Source: Bacteroidaceae bacterium (lineage in GTDB: Bacteria > Bacteroidota > Bacteroidia > Bacteroidales > Bacteroidaceae). Taken from it: a stretch of 8,542 nucleotides of DNA. The position numbers and the translations under genes were made by a program. Positions 1 to 7,141 of the stretch are shown here, piece after piece; positions within the stretch are counted from its first letter, which is position 1, and each line of letters begins with the position of its first letter. The stretch covers positions 1 to 8,542 of the forward strand of contig JAQVXN010000069.1 in assembly GCA_028709135.1 (NCBI GenBank), given 5' to 3'. The notes under the pieces were generated by a model. The model worked only from the letters and a program-made list of their open reading frames with translations, did no database searches and was not told the origin of the DNA.

Positions 1-864
1 TCGCCCAGGCTTTCGCACATCATTGATATTGTTCATATTCCCATAAACAGACAGACGCGCATAGTCCGAATAATGCAAACCGAAAAGTCGTGACAAATAA
101 CGCTCCTTCGTTCCACCGGACATTTCTGCATTCGCTATCCAACCTCGAGAATACTCTTTTTTCAACAGCACGTCCATCACCAGCGGTTTTCGTTGCGTCA
201 AATCTCTCAAAGGGTCGCTTTTTTTATAAACCTTGATATTTTTCACCATATACGACGGCAGGTTTTCCAACAATACATTGCGATCCCCCTTAAAGAAGTC
301 TTTCCCGTTCAATAACAATTCCTCGACCGGTTCCCCGTTTACGAAAATACGCCCGTCGTCTTTCAACTGCGCACCCGGCAATTCTGCTATGAGTGCATCC
401 AGCATACTTCCCTTAGCCAAATTAAAAGCATCGGCATCATACACGATCGTATCGCCCTTATATACCATTTTGATACGCGTGGCCTTCACCACGGCCCCGT
501 TCAACATTCGCACTTTACGCTGTGGTTTCAGATATATGAAATCAACCGTTATATAAGACGATCTTGTGTCCTTCACTTTTAACTTAATAATCTGTGTTTC
601 ATAACCGGGATAACTGAACTTCACTAAATAATTTCCACTTTTTATGGGCATGACAAAAACCGATGAGTTAGGAACGCCATCGACTGTACTCCATTCAGTT
701 CTTGTAGTATCAATCACGCTACTGTCGGGATACATCAGAGTAACCTTCACACCTGACATTCCGATCTTTGTCAATGAATTATAAACTCCACCCAATAATC
801 GCTGATTTTGTGCTTGCAGAGTAATTGAGAATAGTAAAAATAAACAAATGACAGATTTTTTCAT
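1..864 (-). CDS. TonB-receptor-like outer-membrane beta-barrel protein with carboxypeptidase-regulatory-like domain (3' end outside window)
   Basis: I translated the reverse strand from the ATG at 864; 288 codons are open to the window edge, so the C-terminus is missing. Residues 1-22 are a signal peptide (MKKSVICLFLLFSITLQA, then Q), so the product is exported. Residues about 24-105 read as a CarboxypepD-reg/CnaB-like beta-sandwich. Residues about 130-215 are the plug-like section shared by Bacteroidota outer-membrane beta-barrel proteins: VYKGDTIVYDADAF, MLDALIAELPG (154-164), GRIFVNGEPVEELLLNGKDF (171-190), then KGD and LENLPSYMVKNIKVY. The end visible here (YGNMNNINDVRKPG) is the start of the barrel. 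Such proteins sit in the outer membrane and probably take part in uptake or surface assembly; no substrate can be read from the sequence. AGAAAGAAG lies about 6 nt before the ATG as a ribosome-binding site. Family confidence is high; the transported molecule is unknown. Confidence 0.88.
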   Translation of the reverse strand, partial: MKKSVICLFLLFSITLQAQNQRLLGGVYNSLTKIGMSGVKVTLMYPDSSVIDTTRTEWSTVDGVPNSSVFVMPIKSGNYLVKFSYPGYETQIIKLKVKDTRSSYITVDFIYLKPQRKVRMLNGAVVKATRIKMVYKGDTIVYDADAFNLAKGSMLDALIAELPGAQLKDDGRIFVNGEPVEELLLNGKDFFKGDRNVLLENLPSYMVKNIKVYKKSDPLRDLTQRKPLVMDVLLKKEYSRGWIANAEMSGGTKERYLSRLFGLHYSDYARLSVYGNMNNINDVRKPGR

Positions 865-1530
865 GATTTCACTTCTTTCTAATATTTAAGATACACTCTT
901 TCATTGCAGCATCAAATGTTTTTAAAAAATAGGTTTGTGCTGTAATCTGACAATTAAAAATATAATTGTGATAGCCTTTTGCATGGCTACAGATATTTCT
1001 CATGGTTCATTCAGTTAACATCCGCTTACAAATATATGGAATTTCAACCAAATTGCGGAACAAAAAACAATATTGCTCTATTAATTCTCATAATTTTAAT
1101 AAACATTACATATTAAAGTTCTAAAATTAGTTTTCATTTCATTTTCCGTATCATAAAAGAAAGTACCTGAAGCACCTTACATCATCAGCCGCTAAAAATA
1201 TCGCGTGACAATCAGGACATTGCAGGACATTAGCATTTTTCTTCCTATTCTTGTAGACAGTTCAACCAAGTAAAAAAATTAGAATGACGAATCGCTCAGA
1301 TTAGCAGAAAATTCATAGATTTCATCTTATCAAAAAAATAAATTTCATCACCTCCTCGAAAAAATAAAAAAGGAATGGGCATACGTTTTTTATGAGACCA
1401 TTCGCTTGACGTCAAAACACTCTTTAGAAGAAAAACATCAAGCAACAAGAAAAGTAGAATCTTTGTGCACACGTTAAACACGAGGAGAAAACCTCTGATC
1501 AATAACTTGCAACAAATGATTCAAACTTTC

Positions 1531-1586
1531 TTCAAAATATATTTGAGATATTTTAAAAAGATCTTGTTGCATTTCAAAATATATTT
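1531..1586. repeat. Perfect 14-bp direct repeat inside an 8-bp inverted repeat
   Basis: TTCAAAATATATTT occurs at 1531-1544 and again at 1573-1586. TGCAACAA at 1508-1515 is the inverse of TTGTTGCA at 1564-1571. A related 24-bp stretch occurs at 1985-2008 and matches 1563-1586 at about 20 of 24 positions. This is visible directly; the function is unknown. Confidence 0.6.
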
Positions 1587-1672
1587 ATCATTCTGATCCG
1601 ACTCATAAAACCAATGTTTAACTGTCGGGAAAAACCTTTCACGCGAAACATCAATCAGATCGATCGATTTAA

Positions 1673-1728
1673 TTGCGCAATCAGATTGCGCAGTTAAACC
1701 GCGCAGTTAAACTGAGCGGTTTAACTGC
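1673..1728. repeat. Nested direct and inverted repeats (GCGCAGTTAAAC / GCGGTTTAACTGC)
   Basis: A 13-bp perfect inverted repeat, GCAGTTAAACCGC at 1690-1702 and GCGGTTTAACTGC at 1716-1728, is separated by 13 nt. The direct repeat GCGCAGTTAAAC occupies 1688-1699 and 1701-1712, so the spacer of the inverted repeat holds a third half-site. The palindrome TTGCGCAA lies just upstream at 1673-1680. The arrangement resembles an operator array or a terminal inverted repeat. No U-tract follows, so it is not a typical terminator. Confidence 0.7.
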
Positions 1729-1969
1729 ATCATCTATTCTCGCTTGATCAGTCAATTGGTTTACACGCATTTTTAAACCTGTCAGATGGTCTTTTCCTGC
1801 TAATAAATAATCGCTGCGACCCCACAAGAATCGCATCGCGGTGAAAAGCATAAAAGAATAGGCACTCGTTTCCAAATTTTACTTTCTTGCTATACTATAT
1901 AAAGGTTCGCCAGGGGCCCAATAAGGGTTTTAGGTAAATCCTACTTGTTCAGAAAAATAATTATACGAC

Positions 1970-2074
1970 TTATTTCAAAATTTCTTTGTTACATTTCAAA
2001 AGATGTTTGTTGCAGTTTTGACGAATGGCCTCATCGTTTTAACAAGAGGCCTCACAGTTTTTACAAATGCAAAC
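1970..2074. repeat. Five-unit degenerate 21-bp tandem repeat
   Basis: Five consecutive 21-bp units lie at 1970-1990, 1991-2011, 2012-2032, 2033-2053 and 2054-2074. They share a core (A/G)TTT near the fifth base and an A/C-rich A(C/A)(A/G)A block, with GGCCTC ending units 3 and 4. Units 4 and 5, taken in a shifted 21-bp register, match at about 16 of 21 positions. On the reverse strand the array reads as heptads of the form VKTxRP(L/F), which break down with stops in the two most diverged units. A 30-codon reverse-strand frame could start at a GTG near 2097, but no ribosome-binding site supports it. Confidence 0.65.
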
Positions 2075-2500
2075 TTGCGAGAGGGTATCACAAATAGATA
2101 TTCTCACCAGGTGTTTTCGGAAATTTCCCCCTATGAATTTTAAAAGTACGTGGCACGTGTCACTTTTCGTTGTAATTTATTTTGTTTGAATATTTTATGA
2201 AAGTGCCACATCAGTGCCGCCAGCGCCACGTAAATTCTTAAATAGGGTAAAACAAACGAGCGTTTTTCACTTAACATACTATGAGTATGCATTTTAATTT
2301 TTACGTCCGGCATGCGCCTTTTTCCCCATTTTTGGGCCTTTTTGAGCCAAAAAGCAAATTGGTCATATCGGTTCCCTTTTTTATTTAGGTATTGCTCATT
2401 GACGCTCACGGGGACTCTCTGTCCCCTGCAGCTTGGCTTCTCCCGAGTGTTTTCATGTTTTTAAAACAACTTTTTGCACTTCGTTCTTAAATCTAGGACT

Positions 2501-2600
2501 TGTTGAAAACAACATGGGTCATGCTGAATTCCACAATTCGTATGGCTAAAATCAACATGCCTATTGCTATTTTCTACATTTGGTATTGTTGAATTCAACA
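2501..2600. promoter_or_regulatory. Cluster of TGTTGAATTCAACA-like palindromic sites
   Basis: A perfect 14-bp palindrome, TGTTGAATTCAACA, lies at 2587-2600. Related sites are TGCTGAATTCCACA at 2522-2535 (12 of 14 identical) and TGTTGAAAACAACA at 2501-2514 (conserved arms, altered centre), with a further half-site TCAACATG near 2553. Three spaced copies of one dyad in 100 bp resemble binding sites of a dimeric regulator. Which transcript would be controlled is unclear because no gene starts close by on the plus strand. Confidence 0.45.
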
Positions 2601-2667
2601 CATTAAAGTATATATATACAGAATACTAAAGTATCATTTACAGAAGAAGTGTTCTGTATTATATGAT

Positions 2668-2704
2668 GGAGGAGGTGAAGTGAAAAACAACAACCATCTC
2701 CTCC
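2668..2704 (+). other. Hairpin that pairs a Shine-Dalgarno-like GGAGGAGGTG with CATCTCCTCC
   Basis: GGAGGAGGTG (2668-2677) can pair with CATCTCCTCC (2695-2704) over 10 bp including one G-U pair, with a 17-nt loop. Within the loop is a GTG that opens a 75-codon frame overlapping the glycosyltransferase antisense; I do not regard that frame as a gene. The structure also lies about 130 nt downstream of the glycosyltransferase stop on the opposite strand, so it might instead act on the 3' end of that transcript. Confidence 0.35.
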
Positions 2705-2730
2705 TCCTTCATTTTGTCTTTAAATCCACA

Positions 2731-2756
2731 AAAAAACCTTCTTTGAAAAAGTTTTT
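2731..2756 (-). terminator. Possible intrinsic terminator of the family-2 glycosyltransferase gene
   Basis: On the minus strand AAAAACTTTT, a 5-nt loop and GAAGGTTTTT form a 10-bp stem (two G-U pairs) running into further T residues, about 75 nt after the TAG stop. The stem is A/T-rich and weak, so termination here is only likely, not certain. Confidence 0.4.
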
Positions 2757-2830
2757 AAGAAAGGGCAGGGAAAGATATACAGCAACCGGGAAAAGAGAAA
2801 TTGAACTCTGGCAAGAGTATCCGACAGAAA

Positions 2831-3547
2831 CTACAGTCTTAATTTCAACAGTGTCCACAAAGCCTGCAAACCATCTCGCGCTCGAATCTTTTTCCCTTGC
2901 TGCGTAGAACGCGGCGTATAACGAATAGGGATTTCTTCTATTTTCACTCCCTTACGAGCAATAAGGGCCGTCACTTCGGGACAGAACTCAAAACCACGGC
3001 ACTTTAACGGCAAAGAGCGCAACAAGTCCGTACGAAACATTTTATAGCAGGTAGCTTCATCCGTAATATGTTGACCATAAAGCAAATTTGTGGTAATGGA
3101 AAGCAAACGTACGCCATAATAAAAAGAAGGATATATGCTCCTCTTCCTACGGCCTCCACCTAAATAGCGAGAGCCATAGAGTACAGGTAGATTACGCTGC
3201 GTCAAGACGCGATACATCGCTGCCAAATCCTGAGGATCATATTCCTCATCGCCATCCTGAATCACCGTTACGCAACCCTCCAAATAAGGAAGAGCTGTAA
3301 GAATGGCCGCACCTTTACCTTCATTTTCAGTATGATTCAGTAAAATTATCTTTTTCTCCGGGTGAGCTATGATAAACGCCGAAACAATCTCCGGCGTACC
3401 ATCACGAGAACCGTCATTAACTACAATAACCTGCATCACTGCATTTTGAGGCAAAACGACTTCCACAAGTCGTTTCAAAATATTCGTGATGTGTGCCGCT
3501 TCATTAAATGTCGGCACAATGACAGAAAGTATTTCAGGATGCGTCAT
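2831..3547 (-). CDS. Family 2 glycosyltransferase, polyprenyl-phosphate-sugar synthase (DPM1-like) type
   Basis: A 238-residue soluble GT-A-fold enzyme starting at the ATG at 3547; a TTG two codons upstream is also in frame but less likely. Visible motifs, numbered from this start, are SVIVPTFNE (8-16), VVNDGSRDGT (42-51), NEGKGAAILTAL (75-86), the metal/nucleotide-sugar motif QDGDEEYDP (97-105) and GFEFCPEV (185-192), then IPIRYTPR and GKKI near the end. Relatives commonly have QDADLEYDP at the DxD position. They transfer mannose, glucose or another sugar from a nucleotide donor to polyprenyl phosphate on the cytoplasmic face. There is no C-terminal membrane segment, so this resembles the short DPM1-like subgroup. 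It is transcribed divergently from a membrane-protein operon ending in a GT-C-like enzyme that could consume its product. The family is clear; sugar and acceptor are inferred. Confidence 0.88.
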   Translation of the reverse strand: MTHPEILSVIVPTFNEAAHITNILKRLVEVVLPQNAVMQVIVVNDGSRDGTPEIVSAFIIAHPEKKIILLNHTENEGKGAAILTALPYLEGCVTVIQDGDEEYDPQDLAAMYRVLTQRNLPVLYGSRYLGGGRRKRSIYPSFYYGVRLLSITTNLLYGQHITDEATCYKMFRTDLLRSLPLKCRGFEFCPEVTALIARKGVKIEEIPIRYTPRSTQQGKKIRARDGLQALWTLLKLRL

Positions 3548-3603
3548 GCTCAAATATTAGAAAGACTTTTACCCACATAAAATACACACAGGTAATCTAC
3601 GCA

Positions 3604-3611
3604 CAAAGATA
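3604..3611 (-). promoter_or_regulatory. Bacteroidota -7 box (TATCTTTG) for the glycosyltransferase gene
   Basis: The reverse strand reads TATCTTTG, a perfect TAnnTTTG match, ending 56 nt before the ATG at 3547. A matching TTTG at the -33 position is not evident. Confidence 0.5.
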
Positions 3612-3708
3612 AGGATAAAAAGTTATCATATCGCGTTTGGTTTATAAGAATAACATCCTTTTTACAAAAAAATGAAAGTCGCAAGTCACCACTCTACCAT
3701 CTTTTTAT

Positions 3709-3716
3709 TACTTTTG
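3709..3716 (+). promoter_or_regulatory. Bacteroidota -7 box (TACTTTTG) for the membrane-protein operon
   Basis: TACTTTTG fits TAnnTTTG and ends 21 nt before the ATG at 3738. It lies downstream of the alternative ATG at 3672, which argues for 3738 as the true start. No clear -33 TTTG is seen. Confidence 0.5.
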
Positions 3717-3737
3717 CGTGGATTTAAGAAAAAGACC

Positions 3738-4289
3738 ATGTCTATTAAAAACACGATCAAACAAGCTTACCATGGCAAGTTACTCATTCTAGTGCGAAAC
3801 CTCTGCGCAGCAATAATCACGCTGCTGGTATTGGATGCTGTTTGCCACTTTAACGTGGCTTACGGTTGGGTTTGGAATGTATATATACAGGCAAATCTTA
3901 GAGATGTTTCGTCGCTGCCTCATGCTTCGTTAGATGAGCGCCTGACGATCAAATTGGGAGAGGATTATCAATATCTGATTTTCGTACGCGACGCCACACC
4001 TACCAATGCCGTTATCTTTTATCCCTCATTAGCAGACTTCACTACCGTATTGCCGGGTAACGACAAAAGTCCTTTCTCCGGAAAACTTACGGACAAACTG
4101 TCCGCTATCCGCATACTCTATCCGCGCCGCATCGTTATGGAAGACGAAATGGGACGTACTCCCTGGTCTTTTAAAATAACCAATGTGGCCATCGTAAATC
4201 GCAGGAATATAGACAAACTGCCTTATCAGGTTCCATCACATTATTACATAGGTGTATTACCCATGGATAGTACAATGGTCAAATATTAG
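3738..4289 (+). CDS. Single-pass membrane protein of a glycosyltransferase operon, function unknown
   Basis: The protein has 183 residues (MSIKNTIKQAYHGK...). It has one hydrophobic segment at about residues 14-36 (LLILVRNLCAAIITLLVLDA) followed by a soluble, probably periplasmic domain. An in-frame ATG 22 codons upstream exists, but the -7 box at 3709-3716 lies inside that extension, so the shorter start is preferred. In the soluble part I see YLIFVRDATPTNAVIFYP, LTDKLSAIRILYPRRIVMED and VPSHYYIGVLP. I recall similar short proteins beside GT-C-type transferases in Bacteroidota but cannot assign an activity. The next gene begins 13 nt after this stop, so the two are almost certainly co-transcribed and may work as a pair, for example as an accessory subunit of the transferase. 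No named domain is recognised. Confidence 0.78.
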   Translation: MSIKNTIKQAYHGKLLILVRNLCAAIITLLVLDAVCHFNVAYGWVWNVYIQANLRDVSSLPHASLDERLTIKLGEDYQYLIFVRDATPTNAVIFYPSLADFTTVLPGNDKSPFSGKLTDKLSAIRILYPRRIVMEDEMGRTPWSFKITNVAIVNRRNIDKLPYQVPSHYYIGVLPMDSTMVKY

Positions 4290-4302
4290 TATTTAAGGAT
4301 CT

Positions 4303-5670
4303 ATGCAAACAATCGGTATATTATTTCTTTTTCTAACAGGCTTTCTGCTCATCAAGCGTATTTCGGTAAAATTCACTCTGACGGAATGCGTAGGTTTCGC
4401 TTTTCCAGTGGGTTTGGGACTCATCACGTTCTTCATGATACTGGAGGACTGGATCGGAATTAGACTTACACCCACAGCTAACTTGGCAACAACGATTCTG
4501 CTATTGATAACGTCTATAGCCATAAGCATTCCCCAGAGACACGCACTACTCGAATCGTTTAAGCCTCAATGGGACTTCAAATGGATTAATCTCGTATGGA
4601 TTCTACTGCTCATACTGATTGCGTATGCAGAATATTCGAATTTTGTAAAAACACTCTATTTCCCCACATACGACCGCGACAGTATGGCCGGCTTCGATAC
4701 CATTGGCTATGTGGCTGCACAAGAACACACCTACAAGGGTATGAGCATCTTTGACGGCAATTATATTCCCCAAATTCATGCTGCCGGCAGCTACATCACT
4801 TATATGCCAATGGTACAGTTGGCGTATGCCTATGTCTATTCTTTAGGAGCAGAAACGTCCAAAGCTATTCCGGCATTGGTTTATCTGAGTTTTCTTTTCG
4901 GATTCTACGGTCTGACGAAACGCGCTACCTGCCGCACTGCTGCGATTTTAGCGACATTTGGCATGATGATGAGTCCGGAAATGTTCTCGTTTTCCTCCCT
5001 TTCAAACACTAACGTGATTCATGCATGCGCTGCATCTGCTGGGATACTTTACGTTTGCCTCTGGTTTAAAAATTCGGAGCACCGCGACCTCTTGCTCGGA
5101 TGCGTCCTACTGGCCTTGAATTGCTGGATTAGAACCGAAGGCATAGTTTTTGTTTTCGCTGCCTTGTTGCTGGCATTAATTAGAGAGTGTACAGAAAAAC
5201 AGTTCTGTCAACTTTTGTTGCCGGCTGCCGCAGTATTGCCCACTGTTTTGTTTGCCGTCTATGCCGCCACCAACGGGCTAACAGCAGAAAGCATCATCAT
5301 TACGCATCCGTTTTGGGATCCGGTGAAGATGAAGGCCGTTGCAGGTGGGGCTGTGTTTCTCCTTTGCATTTCACATTACTATGGTTACACATTCCTGTTT
5401 CTGGTCATTACAGCGCTGGCAAATCTCAAATATGCCATTAAAGAATTAGACGGGCTGCACGTACTTCTGGTCATTCTGGTCACCACCGTATTATACTTTC
5501 TGATTCTTTATCATATCCATTACATTTGGGATTCACTCGACAATGTGATAAACTATTCCGCCAAACGTTTTCTGTTCTGCATGGTACCTATCGCATGGTT
5601 TTACATTGTGACGAACAAAATGGTACGCACCCTTCTAGAGAAATTGGAAAACGCACTGAGTTTCTGCTGA
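4303..5670 (+). CDS. Polytopic membrane protein, GT-C (PMT/ArnT-like) glycosyltransferase candidate
   Basis: A 455-residue protein with roughly ten or more hydrophobic segments starting at residue 3. A long non-membrane loop after the fourth segment carries YFPTYDRDSMAGFDTIGY (about 119-136), where the acidic DRD (124-126) sits in the place of the catalytic loop of GT-C enzymes. A second landmark is WIRTEG (275-280), an arrangement common in GT-C proteins, and NYSAKRFLFCMVPI (417-430) resembles the late membrane segment of the GT39/GT83 group. GT-C enzymes take sugar from a polyprenyl-phosphate carrier on the periplasmic side. The neighbouring divergent GT2 gene would provide such a donor, which supports the call. 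AAGGAT precedes the ATG as a ribosome-binding site, 13 nt after the previous gene. The length is on the short side for the family. Acceptor (lipid, glycan or protein) cannot be read. The stop is TGA, so UGA ends translation here. Confidence 0.75.
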   Translation: MQTIGILFLFLTGFLLIKRISVKFTLTECVGFAFPVGLGLITFFMILEDWIGIRLTPTANLATTILLLITSIAISIPQRHALLESFKPQWDFKWINLVWILLLILIAYAEYSNFVKTLYFPTYDRDSMAGFDTIGYVAAQEHTYKGMSIFDGNYIPQIHAAGSYITYMPMVQLAYAYVYSLGAETSKAIPALVYLSFLFGFYGLTKRATCRTAAILATFGMMMSPEMFSFSSLSNTNVIHACAASAGILYVCLWFKNSEHRDLLLGCVLLALNCWIRTEGIVFVFAALLLALIRECTEKQFCQLLLPAAAVLPTVLFAVYAATNGLTAESIIITHPFWDPVKMKAVAGGAVFLLCISHYYGYTFLFLVITALANLKYAIKELDGLHVLLVILVTTVLYFLILYHIHYIWDSLDNVINYSAKRFLFCMVPIAWFYIVTNKMVRTLLEKLENALSFC

Positions 5671-5857
5671 TTTAGAAGTTTTTTCTTCCAAATCTTACAC
5701 GCCACGTTCTGCTGGCACAATAACGTAAGATAATTTCTGTTTTGATCGCCATTTGTCGTAGGAACAGACATTTTAAGCAGCCTCAAAAATTATTTGGAAA
5801 CTATTTTCTAAAATCACGAAAAAATCTAGAAAAACAGCTCGAAAAAAATCATTTTTA

Positions 5858-5874
5858 TAGAAAACTATTTTCTA
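5858..5874 (+). promoter_or_regulatory. 17-bp palindrome overlapping the ald -7 box, with a degenerate copy upstream
   Basis: TAGAAAA-CTA-TTTTCTA is a perfect dyad (7-bp arms, 3-nt centre) whose end overlaps the -7 box. A copy at 5794-5810 matches at 14 of 17 positions, and AAACTATTTTCTAA is perfectly repeated (5798-5811 and 5862-5875), 64 bp apart. TAG...CTA ends with an A/T centre resemble Lrp/AsnC-type operators, a regulator family known to control alanine dehydrogenase genes elsewhere. Regulator identity is inferred. Confidence 0.5.
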
Positions 5875-5880
5875 ACTTTG
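5873..5880 (+). promoter_or_regulatory. -7 box (TAACTTTG) of ald
   Basis: A perfect TAnnTTTG match ends 23 nt before the ald ATG at 5904, giving a short predicted leader. The -33 region is only T-rich, with no exact TTTG. Confidence 0.6.
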
Positions 5881-5903
5881 CTGCGATTTTAAATTCTAAA
5901 AAC

Positions 5904-7010
5904 ATGATAATTGGTATTCCAAAAGAAATCAAAGACAACGAAAGCCGTGTCGGTATGACTCCCTCCGGCGTCTCTGAATTAGTAAAACGCGGACACAGCG
6001 TTTATGTACAGCACACCGCCGGCGAAAACAGCGGATTTCAAGACAAGGAATATGAGGCCGTAGGCGCCAAAATCTTGCCAGCTATAGAAGATGTTTATGC
6101 TATAGCAGAAATGATTGTAAAAGTTAAGGAGCCCATTCAACCTGAGTACAAGCTGATTAAAGAAGGATAGCTTCTGTTTACTTATTTCCATTTTGCTTCA
6201 GACAAAGAACTTACTGAAGCCATGATTAAGGCCAAAGCCATCTGTTTGGCATACGAAACGGTGAAACTTCCAAACGGTTCACTGCCTCTGCTAATCCCCA
6301 TGAGTGAAGTTGCAGGACGCATGTCCATACAGGAAGGTTCTCGTTTTCTGGAAAAGCCACAACTGGGTAAAGGCATTCTTCTGGGAGGTGTTCCGGGCGT
6401 AAAACCTGCAAAAGTGCTGATTTTGGGAGCAGGAACCGTAGGTATCAATGCAGCTTTCACAGCTGCCGGTACAGGTGCCGAAGTGACGATTACAGACATC
6501 AGCCTGCCTCGTTTGCGTTATCTTGACACCATTCTTCCCAAAAATGTCAAGACATTATTCTCCTCTGAACATAATATCCGCGCAGAACTGCCAACGACAG
6601 ATCTTGTTATCGGTTCAGTGCTCATCACCGGAGACAGAACGCCACATCTTATTACCAAAGACATGCTCAAATTGATGAAGCCGGGCACCGTCTTGGTAGA
6701 TGTTGCCATTGACCAGGGCGGATGTTTCGAAACATCTCATGCGACAACACATACAGATCCTGTTTATGTAATAGATGGAATCGTTCATTACGCTGTAGCC
6801 AACATCCCGGGAGCAGTGCCTTACACTTCCACGCTGGCTTTGACAAATGCCACAATTCCTTATGCTATCAAACTGGCAGATTTGGGGTGGAAAAAAGCAT
6901 GCAAAGAGGATTCTGCATTAGCTTCGGGTTTGGATATGATTAATGGAAAAATCACATTCAAGGCTGTAGCCGACATTTACGGGTTACCTTATGAACCCGT
7001 AGAACTCTAG
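5904..7010 (+). pseudogene. ald: Alanine dehydrogenase interrupted by an in-frame TAG at codon 89
   Basis: L-alanine dehydrogenase converts L-alanine, NAD+ and water to pyruvate, ammonium and NADH in the cytoplasm. The frame from the ATG at 5904 to the TAG at 7008-7010 has 368 codons, the normal family length. Expected residues are all present in family numbering: Arg15 (ESRVGMTP), Lys75 (VKVKEP), His96 (FTYFHFAS), the NAD-binding GAGTVG (175-180), Asp198 and Asp270 (VDVAIDQGG). A TAG at 6168-6170 splits it: LIKEG-stop-LLFTYFHF. In Bacteroidota relatives, as I recall, this residue is Gln (KKGQLLFTYFHF), so a single CAG-to-TAG change explains it. Apart from this codon there is no frameshift or decay, which points to a recent mutation, a sequence error or readthrough. 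The 88-residue first piece lacks the NAD domain. A restart at the ATG at 6222 would give 262 residues but lose Lys75 and His96, so neither piece alone should be active. Confidence 0.93.
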
Positions 7011-7076
7011 ACTTGGATAATACAAAAAACCATTCTTTATAGTTATGATTTTATAGGACTTCCATGTTCTATATTT

Positions 7077-7112
7077 AAGAACGTTCAATTTTATTTTGAG
7101 CGTTCTTTTTTT
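7077..7112 (+). terminator. Intrinsic terminator of ald
   Basis: AAGAACGTTCAA and TTGAGCGTTCTT form a 12-bp stem with one G-U pair and a 7-nt loop (7089-7095), followed by a T-run to 7112, 66 nt past the ald stop. Confidence 0.85.
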
Positions 7113-7141
7113 ATGTTTCCTACTTCAAACATTGGGACAAC

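Larger units (their letters stand above)
865..2667. other. AT-rich, repeat-bearing intergenic region with no convincing gene
   Basis: About 1.8 kb lies between the start of the outer-membrane protein gene and the hairpin near 2668. The short open frames here (for example 1296-1502, 1681-1875 and 2140-2409 on the minus strand) have no recognisable domain, start context or family-like composition. The stretch instead carries small repeats and palindromes, the clearest of which are listed separately. Others seen include a 10-bp tandem CAGGACATT at 1213-1221 and 1223-1231, a short hairpin CATACT-ATG-AGTATG at 2275-2289, CTTTTTG-AGC-CAAAAAG at 2338-2354, and GGGGAC-TCTCT-GTCCCC at 2410-2426. It could be a decayed mobile-element or gene remnant, or a regulatory/small-RNA region; I cannot tell which. 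Confidence 0.6.

Noticed and set aside
233..556. A 107-codon plus-strand frame
   Set aside because: It is the antisense shadow of the TonB-receptor-like gene, whose minus-strand frame has a signal peptide and a clear plug-type motif set.
1970..2074. CRISPR array
   Set aside because: The 21-bp units are contiguous and degenerate, with no unique spacers of regular length and no cas genes in the window.
2140..2409. An 89-codon minus-strand frame starting at GTG (MSVNEQYLNKKG...)
   Set aside because: It has no recognisable family and no ribosome-binding site, and its start overlaps a hairpin (2410-2426). The frame crosses several short inverted repeats, so chance is more likely, though a small remnant of a mobile-element gene is not excluded.
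2680..2907. A 75-codon plus-strand frame after GGAGGAGGTGAAG
   Set aside because: Despite the good ribosome-binding sequence, it overlaps the glycosyltransferase gene antisense and the peptide shows no domain. The purine run is better explained as one arm of a hairpin.
3672..3737. The upstream ATG extension of the 183-residue membrane protein
   Set aside because: The -7 promoter box at 3709-3716 lies inside the extension, which would put the start upstream of the likely transcription start.
5904..7010. Genome-wide reassignment of TAG to glutamine (or UGA to tryptophan)
   Set aside because: TAG ends the GT2 and 183-residue genes and ald itself, and TGA ends the GT-C gene, at positions that fit the family lengths. 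The interrupted genes are therefore better explained by mutation, error or local readthrough.
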